64,000 bases of DNA from Mycogone perniciosa (Eukaryota; Ascomycota; Sordariomycetes; Hypocreales; Hypocreaceae). Below, in pieces: positions 56,151 through 64,000 of this stretch. Where the stretch lies: contig JAOALB010000026.1 of NCBI GenBank assembly GCA_025331125.1, positions 1 through 64,000 on the forward strand, given 5' to 3'. A program made the translations under genes and the position numbers. The notes under the pieces are model-generated. The model did not search any database. It saw nothing but the letters and a program-made list of their open reading frames with translations, and was not told where the DNA came from. Positions within the stretch are counted from its first letter, which is position 1; each line of letters starts with the position of its first letter.

Positions 56151-58121
56151 GTAATGCAGACAAGGACCAATAGCATCTGTGGGAGATTGCCCAACATGAC
56201 AAATAGTCTAAAAGACTGATTCGTGGATAAAAAAAGAGTCGCATGTGGATCATTCTTGGTGAAGATTGTGTGGTTAACATGGATTGCTGCAGCATGGATT
56301 TCGCTTGCGTCGCAGCAGCAGCCCAACAGCCCTGCAATTCTCGGGCGATTAATGATCTGCGCCGAGAAACAATACAAGGCATGAATGTGAGAGAAAATAG
56401 CTGTTCTCCGCCAGGAATTTCCAAGGCATCAACCGCGAAGAAGTACAGCAGAAAGCCATGAAGAATCCGTTCGTTCTCTGATAATTTGCCCTCGAATGTT
56501 AACTCGTAGCTAGCATTTGAGGGCAGCAAAACCTTCTTTTCTCTCCGATCAAGGCTTGATCGTATTGGAGCTCCAATACGAAGTACAGTGCTTCGGTCTT
56601 TGGCCGGTATTGAAGCAGGGCCGGTGGAGTTTCCTAGCCATCTTATGTACATATGTTACCATGCAACCTTGGAACCTTGAGGCTTCACACAGGACTATCG
56701 GTGTGGTATGATAGGCAAAATCGAAAGATGATTAAAGAAATTGATGTTTGTGTAATATTTATGAATGTGTCGACATTGTTCGAGATAACATGGAGGTCTC
56801 CATTGATTGCTCCAGCTAAAATTCCAACTCAGGGTCTGTTTATAGTACTACCATGTATAATGCGAAAACAAACGATACCCCCGATACGTGCATAATATCA
56901 ACGATGCTTCCTACTCGTAAGTCTGATATCGAAACTATTATGCATCCTAAAAGGCAAAGATTCCTTCAGAGAGTACTTCGTACTCCGTAGATATAACGAA
57001 GACTCTTCTAACCCCCAGCACCGTGAAGACGAGCATGACCTAATACTGTGAACCACGAGCTCCGCCAACCAAAAGACTTTACAATTCTCGGGTCATGGAG
57101 TAACTAATGTTTGCTCAGATACGAAGTAGTTTGCGCAGATCAGACTTGGCGCAGTTATAAAACTCCGAGCCTATTTATTACCTCTCGGATAAGTCGTCCA
57201 TTTAGCAAGGATGGTGTTCCCAAACTTTCTCGCATAGGGAGAGATGACGGAGTGATGAACTATCCGAGCTGAGGTTTCCGAGAAGAACGCCATAGTAGTA
57301 CATTCCTCCGGCTACGGTAAAGGGACAATTAGACCTTCCCGCTGAGTGACTGCGTTGTCATACGTCAACCAGCATATTCGTTAATATGGAAAAGTGCTTG
57401 GAATTAAGGTGTGAGTCTTTGTGGCGTAACACGAGGCCAATATTCCCAGCTCGCAAACAGTGGCGGGGGAAACGATGATGTTGGGAGCCGAGTCATATAT
57501 GGGTAGTACTTCGTATTCCTCGATCTCAATGCGCGTCGGATCACATGTTTCGTGTTTTGGATGAGGTAACTACGAAGTACAGAGTATACGTATCCAGGAC
57601 GCCATAAATTACTCGTAGATGGACTGTAGGCGTTTGTTCGCTCTCTGCTATTGGGGGGCATCAGATCGGACTGTATCCTGGTCTTTTTTCGATCAGAGCA
57701 GCCGACACTGCAATGACCAACACATTACGAGTACGAGTAAATCATACGTATCATCTCTCGCCGCCAATTCCCTGGACTGGGAGTTCCTTGTCAATAACAG
57801 AACTACGAGGAAAGAATGGATAAGTGGAAGAAATTGGCTGATTGATGTCGACTTGAAGGTGAGCCCTGACAGACGGCAGGGCTTTAGTGACCGTCACCAC
57901 CATTTATGAGCCACAGCCTTTTTCCCACAGGCTTCCTGGAGGCTAATGTGGCGAGGGATAGGCGGACCCTGCAGGGGGCGCAGTGCTAGCAGAGCGCTAA
58001 GCGGAGGCTATGCAATTTACAGGATAGGCATACACATTGCCTAATCGGGGATATTATTGTACAACAAGAACCGAAACGTGGTGGCTTGAACCTTTTGGCG
58101 ACCTCACCTTTTACCCCCCTT

Positions 58122-58148
58122 CATCAATCAATCAATCAATCAATCAAT
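58122..58148 (+). repeat. (ATCA)n microsatellite
   Basis: About six and a half tandem units between two gene-free stretches. Confidence 0.9.
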
Positions 58149-59247
58149 TTAATTAATCTCTCATCCCGTCTTGTCATCAACAGCAGCCATTGATAGCGAA
58201 GACGCAAGTACCCCCGTACAGAAGAGAGGGGGAGAGAAGGGGAGAGAGAAGATGGAGTCTGTCAGCATCCGCACTTGGCAGGGTTTGCTTCTTCCTCTGC
58301 CGTTCGTGAGGTATCTATGTTATTACCGTCTTCCCCCTTTTTGCCGATCCCTGAACTGAATCCAAAACTTCATGTTACCCGAAACCGTTGCCAGCCATTT
58401 TCCATTGCTTAGCCCAGCCAACCCTCTCCTGTTTCTTTTCCAGTTCTCCCTCCACACGTCACTAGTGGCTGTTTGTCCTCAAGCCACCCCACAATGGCTG
58501 GTTGAGATCTGCGTCAAGCGATCCAATGCTATGGACTCTGCTCGTATGATGGTTGATCTCATTGATCTCTGTGTGATCAGTTCAGAGTCAAGGCCACCCC
58601 CCAACACCATGGGGTTCTTCTAAACCGGTCAATATGCATATCTCCATCATTGGCAATTTTCCGCTCAGAGACAAGGAAGAGAGAGCTAAATTGCTCCGTT
58701 AATGTTTTTAGTCACATATGAGTTGTACTACTACTCGTACTCGATACAGCATCTTGCTCCTCGGCAAAATCTAGAGACATTCTACTCCGTACAGAAACTG
58801 CTCATTTCCACAATGCACCGATTATGCACCCCGTCTGCCTTGGCAGAACGGATAGAAACATGTTGGCGCAGCCTCGATGTCGGCCTACCGGCTAGTACGA
58901 CGAATACTATCACTATTCGTTGTCCACTGCCAAACATGGGACCCACGCTTTCATCATGATTCATGGGTGTTGAGCCGGTAGCGAGGCTCGCTGCTGGCCT
59001 CATATCCCCCGTACGACGCTAAATCGCTATCCACTCCTCAGCTCCTTGCTGGGTCCATCATCCAGGGACGGTACTCGTATATAGATGTTGTGCCCTGTTC
59101 CGTCTCCCTTTTAGAGGCGATCCCCTCCCTTTTTGCCCATCAGAGTCACTCCTTTTCTTCAGCTATCCAAGGTCCTTTTTAACTCAATTGCGTCTTGTTT
59201 GCCGGTCACTCGTTACGCCGGCATTCAACTCTCGAGCAGCATTCGAT

Positions 59248-61340
59248 ATGCGTTCCGCTCTTTACTCGGTCGCGGCACTGCCGCTGGCGGCCCAGGCGCT
59301 ACTTTTCGTCGACGATAACCGCTTTGCCCAGGAACCAGGATTGTTGCGATACCCCATTATGGTCACTGGCGGTGCACCCGCCAAGAGTGTGCGCAAGCGC
59401 CAGGAGAGTGCTGACCTACACGCCCAGAAGATGGGCTTCTTCTACACCATTGAGATTGCCATTGGTACTCCTGCCCAGACTGTCAGCGTCAACTTCGACA
59501 CCGGCTCTTCGGAGCTGTGGGTGAATCCCGTATGTAGCAAGGCTACTGATCCGGAGTTCTGCGAGGGTTTCGGTCGATACACAGAGTCCAAGACCTTCGT
59601 TGACACCAAGGCCCCCGGCGGTGTCAAATATGGAACCGGCTATGTCGACTTCGACTATGGTTACGACTTTGTTCAGGTTGGCTGTAAGTTTGGGATCCAT
59701 TGAACGACGAGCCACGCCATCGGATATGGCATTGGAATGATGGTCAGTAAGTGCTAATATGATGTTCTATAGCCGCCAGGCTCACCCAGCAGCTCTTCGG
59801 TGTTGGTACAGACAGCGAGTTTGCTTCTGTTGGCATCCTCGGAGTTGGCCCCGACCTGAACGGATGGGACAGCCCTTACCCTTATGTCATCGACAGCCTT
59901 GCTCAACAGAACTTCACCAAGAGCCGAGCGTTCAGTCTTGACATCCGAAGTATTGGCAGTGACCGCGGCTCTGTCATCTTCGGCGGCATTGACACCAAGA
60001 AGTTCTCCGGCCACCTTGAGAAACGGCCCATTATCCCTGCTAAGGAGTCCCCTGATGGCTACACCCGCTACTGGATCTACATGGACGGCATGACTGTTAC
60101 CACGGAGGACGGAACGACTCTGCCTGTTTTCGATAAGCCCAACGGCCAGGCTGTGCTTGTTGACAGCGGTTACACTATCAGCACCCTCCCAGGCCCTATT
60201 TTCGAGCAGATTCTCAAGGCCTTCCCCTCTGCTAAGCGGGATGATAACTCTGATGAGTACACGGTCGACTGCAATATTGGCAACACCAACGGCACGGTCA
60301 ACTTCAAGTTCGGCAAGACTGTTATTCACGTCCCGTATAACGACTTCATTTGGAAGCAGCCCCAGCACGGGATCTGCAAACTGGGTGTTGCTCGTGATGA
60401 CGATTTCCCTGTTCTGGGAGACACTTTCTTGAGGGCTGCCTACGTCGTTTTCGATTGGGACAACCGAAACATTCACTTGGCCAACAACGAGGACTGTGGT
60501 TCCAACCTGCTCCCTATCGGCAAAGGTGTCGATTCTGTTCCATCTGTTACTGGTGACTGCGGTATTCCTGTCGCAACCTCCACTTCGGTCCCTGTCACCA
60601 CCAAGTCGCCGGCTACCTTCACATATAATGGTACCTCGAGCGGTGTCCTCAACACGACTCATGCCGCGACTACGGCAACTTCTCTTCAATGGCACAATAC
60701 CACGTCGGCTCTGTACACGACGACTGCTGCTCCGACTTTAACGTCCACCGTCACCACCTCTCGGACGTACACCATTACCTCATGCGCGCCTACCGTCACC
60801 AACTGCCCTGTCGGCCACGTCACGACCGAGATCATCACGTCTTACGTCACCTATTGCCCTGGAGAGGGTAACACTCCGGCCACGAGCTCGCCTCACCAAC
60901 CCGAGATCACGGCTACCTACAGCATCCCTCGCACGTACACTTGCAGCAAGGGCCAGACTACCTGCGCCAGCCAGAGCCCTGTACATGTTATCACCGTCTC
61001 TCCTGTCGTCACCCAAACTGTCCCGGTCACGGTCCCGCACTGCACCACTTGCGCTCCTGTGATACTCAGCTCCCCCGCCATTAGTGCTACTCCGATCCTG
61101 ACTTACCCTACTGGACCGGCTGTCTCGTCTCCTCCGGTTGTCACCTACCCGACTGTCACTCCTGCGCCTTCACCTGCTCCTACAGGTAGCCTGGGCACTG
61201 GTGTCGCTCCTTGCAGCACTTGCGGACCTGTTTCTACTCATCCTGCCGCTCCCGCCATCACCGCCGGGGCTGCTGAGATGTTCCGAGCCCCTGCCATCGC
61301 CGCCGTTATTGCCGGTGTCCTGGCCGCCGCTCTGTTGTAG
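59248..61340 (+). CDS. GPI-anchored aspartic protease (yapsin/OpsB-like)
   Basis: A 667-aa pepsin-family (A1) protease at the cell surface. Exon 1 59248-59683, intron 59684-59772 (gtaagt...tatag), exon 2 59773-61340. Signal peptide MRSALYSVAALPLAAQALLF; propeptide ending near the dibasic KR of SVRKRQES; first catalytic Asp D84 in FDTGSSELWV; flap Tyr near KYGTGYVDF; second catalytic Asp D276 in LVDSGYT. After the catalytic domain comes about 240 residues rich in Thr, Ser and Pro with Cys pairs (TSCAPTVTNCPVGH, HCTTCAP), then a GPI-type end: small residues followed by a hydrophobic tail (AIAAVIAGVLAAALL). Yapsins cut at basic residues and help cell-wall assembly. The long wall-spanning stalk is unusual for yapsins but known in OpsB-like fungal enzymes. 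Confidence 0.9.
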
Positions 61341-64000
61341 ATGATGTGAATATGGGAGGAGCCACTTACAGCCGCAGGCCGGGAATGAAAAGGGAGAAGT
61401 GCAAGTGAAGGGGGAGCAGGAAATGTACATGTGGTATATGTGTTTCCTTTGCTGTGTGTATTTTGAATATCAGCGAACCCGTAGGTTCCCTGTACACCAA
61501 CGGTGTGCAATGTGTATTTATATGTTCAGGGACGTCGACGTTTCTTTTCCCCGTTAGAAAGGCTCCTGTGCAAATAATCAGGATAATTGAATGTAGTTTT
61601 ACACAATGCCTCGGTTTTTCTTCCCTTTACCTCTCAACAACTATGGTGAAACACGGTGCACAGGTATGTCTTGAGCTTGACTGGGTGCAAGAACGCCTGG
61701 GTCAATCAACCGCCTCGACGAGAGAAGCTCGGCCAAGACAAACCTACGAGTGCAATTAGCCGTTGAGGACCGATTCTATACGATATTCGGTATACCATCC
61801 CCATCAGAATGCAATATTCTACATGCTTCCTACGAAAGTCAACGTTCGTGCATTCACATTTCCCACCCCATCCCATCAGACAAGCCCCTACCCTGGATCA
61901 TCATCACGATTCACAAAACCAGATAAAACAAGACGCAAAACCCATACAGTGCATATAGCAAGACTCCACGACATGAGTGATTTATGCAATCAAGTCAAAC
62001 CACGCCGCCTCTTCTTTTTTTTTCTCTCCCCTTGCAACTCTCTTGGCAACGCTTCTAGGGGTCAACCCGTCAATCCCAATACAGGGTTCGAAAACGTGGG
62101 CCAAGGCTTTCACCATTCTGATGCAACATGCCGTTTCCCCCTTTCCCCTGTTGAGCCTCGCTCCCTCTTATCTTTTTCTTTCTTCATGTCGGCTAAAATA
62201 TTAGGTCCAACTACCTGGTTTCTTTGAGAGATTTGTGATGTTCAGGGTCTAGATAGGTGGGGTGGTCATGTTGCATGCGATCGACATAGTAATACATACA
62301 ACGTCCATCACATCACGATGGCTCGGGTAACCGGAGAATGGTAATTTTTCCGGGCTTATAAAGCCGATATTTTGCGTTTAGTATTGTTTTCAAACACGGC
62401 TAAATTTAAGTTAATTTTCCTAGATCCTCTAATCCTCTGATCCTCGTAAAGTGAAGCAGTGCCTAGTCCTTTCATCTATAGTGTGATGCGTGCGATGTGT
62501 GTGATGTGTGATACGCTCAATACGCGATGCCACTAATAATACAGAATGCTACTAATTATCGGGTCTTTTCCCCTGTCGTACTGCACCTATTTTCGGTGTA
62601 TTACTTCGTAAACACCTCTCCTATCTAGTTTCACGATCCTTTTCTCTATCGCACGAAAAACATTCCCGGTGGCTTGCCCGATGTTTCTCGCCTATTGCCT
62701 CCGAGAGATCAGCCCCCAAAAACCCAATCGTATTGAGTTGAGATGCAAGGAACGGCACAAAGGACATTACCTACAGTGCCCTGCTTTATGCATCAATAAA
62801 AAGGCGCGAACTTTGCTCCGTAGCGCCCCTCCAAATTCCCACCTCGCCTACGGAGTAGTATCTTCTTATCCGATGGGCCTTTTCCACTTCCTTTGCGTCG
62901 CCAGTGTGTGAGTGGAGCAGCGTCAAAAGTTCTACAGTGTAGTACGGTCTATACATAGTAGCCGTTAAAGAAGAAAACGATTTTGTGCGATAAGGTGAGG
63001 AGTAGCATCTTTTTTTCCCCTCTCAACCTTCGGGGGCGTGTTGTAGCACTTGTTGCATGAACCAAGGATGCTTGAGGATCGGCGGTGCGGGAAAGGGGTC
63101 ACCTTTTTGAGACACCCCTAGTGAGAAGCCATAAACCCACCACTCCCAAAAGAGTTCATGGGCCGGCCCGAGACTGTATATGCGGCATAATGGGGGAGAA
63201 GAAAGGAGGAGGAGGTATGAAAAAAAAGGACAGGTTGGCTAACAGTTCACTTGCTCTGCATACTCCGTTCTTGGGGAAGGATATGGGCATCCCACCATCA
63301 TAACTGAACTCACCGAAATCGAACATCAGATGATTCATATCTCCTCTCAATCATCGCAACCCCCTCAAACCCTAGCTAGGAACTGAAAAGGCGGAGAAGA
63401 GGGAGGGTGGTGCTGATCGGCAGGCACATTTTCAGCGATCCAGGCAGAGCGACAATAGTACTTCGCATTCCCCTGTTACATCGTACAGCTTTCTAGCCCT
63501 CTAAACGTTGGGGAGATCAAGTCCACAGGGGATTTCGACGGAACTCCCAAGTTTACTACCGATCTCTAGTCGGTGCGAATGAACTTTCGAAAGAAGTTTC
63601 CCTCAGGGTACCAACCCTAGGCCAAGATCATTGACACACTCAATGCAAGTCGTTGGGACGAAGCGTGATCTGTCAGATGCCTAAAGATAAAGCACAAACC
63701 CACCGTACAGTTGTTAGCTGCCTTGGCTGTTGCCAGTGGCGCAAACTGGTTACGCGACATCATCGGCTCAGTGTATCTCTAGACAGCCGAAGCAGATAGA
63801 TGAACGGGGCTTTGCTCGGGGTCACTCGGCCCTCCTACTTATCAGTGTGTCCATGAACTGCGGGTATCAGTGTTACCCACATACTTGGTCTGTCCCCAGT
63901 CTTTCTGCAAGGTCCTGGTTGCACAAGATTAAGCAAGACATGACGAACAGAAACCCATCTCCAGGATGATGGAAATTGCTCATGAATGGAGCGACCAAAT
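61341..64000. other. 2.7 kb without a supported gene
   Basis: Only short ORFs. A TACGGAGTAGTA site is at 62849-62860; pyrimidine-rich tracts near 62020 and 63010 look like transcribed leader or 3' flank. The end may be upstream DNA of a gene outside the window. Confidence 0.45.

Larger units (their letters stand above)
55674..59247. other. 3.6 kb without a supported gene
   Basis: Minus-strand ORFs at about 55991-56377 and 56059-56652 overlap in two frames and match nothing known; one may be a small real gene but I cannot choose a model. Also here: a 12-nt tandem repeat (56123-56150), (AATC)n at 58122-58148, dispersed TACTCCGTA sites at 56973-56990 and 58783-58792, and the leader of the protease gene. 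Confidence 0.45.

Noticed and set aside
55991..56652. Minus-strand ORFs next to the large NLR gene
   Set aside because: Two frames overlap for 300 bases and neither can be chosen; no homology recognised, so no gene called.

Overview
The window reads as nuclear DNA of a filamentous ascomycete (Pezizomycotina), most likely Eurotiales. Reasons: short introns of about 50-130 nt with GTRNGT donors and CTAAC/CTAAT branch points; a divergent gaaA/gaaC galacturonate pair with a shared promoter, as known in Aspergillus niger; NLR-type STAND proteins; a very AT-rich block that looks RIP-mutated; and a short dispersed motif (TACGGAGTA/TACTCCGTA) in many intergenic gaps. All gene models were spliced by eye from the DNA; those called intact keep frame across every junction.

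Region 1 (1-9 kb) is a compact housekeeping block: the 3' end of a type II DnaJ (Sis1-like) gene, a HAD phosphatase, RIT1 (initiator tRNA modification), then gaaA (minus strand) and gaaC (plus strand) of D-galacturonate catabolism. Their 1.4 kb promoter holds two exact TCCNCCAAT elements, the motif attributed to the GaaR activator.

Region 2 (9-24 kb) is an accessory zone full of damaged genes: two tandem CFEM-type small secreted protein genes (one out of frame), a frame-broken DUF7730-like gene, a LysM relic on the opposite strand, and a chitin-binding/GH18 chitinase gene with an in-frame TGA and an internal deletion. Next comes a 2.6 kb AT-rich island with an inverted-repeat element flanked by TA, an NB-ARC/TPR NLR-like gene at its edge, and a broken hypothetical gene.

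Region 3 (24-35 kb) holds a Met/Pro-rich conserved fungal gene with a frameshift in a GT run, a bHLH regulator, about 4 kb of gene-poor relic DNA, a membrane RING-H2 protein, a hypothetical protein with an internally duplicated domain, and phosphatidylinositol synthase.

Region 4 (36-44 kb) is again compact: a 14-TM MFS transporter, a MARVEL-like membrane protein, NOP16 and a TDA3-like FAD oxidoreductase.

Region 5 (44-64 kb) is accessory and sparse: a duplicated 40-nt hairpin, a 5S rRNA 5'-fragment, an F-box gene with a premature TAG, a class I terpene synthase, a glutathione peroxidase, a large NACHT NLR with C-terminal 33-residue repeats, and a GPI-type aspartic protease. The last 2.7 kb has no gene I can support.

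The clearest functional unit is gaaA-gaaC. The clearest sign of genome dynamics is the 9-24 kb zone, where genes for chitin-related and cysteine-rich secreted proteins and NLR-type genes decay next to a RIP-like island.
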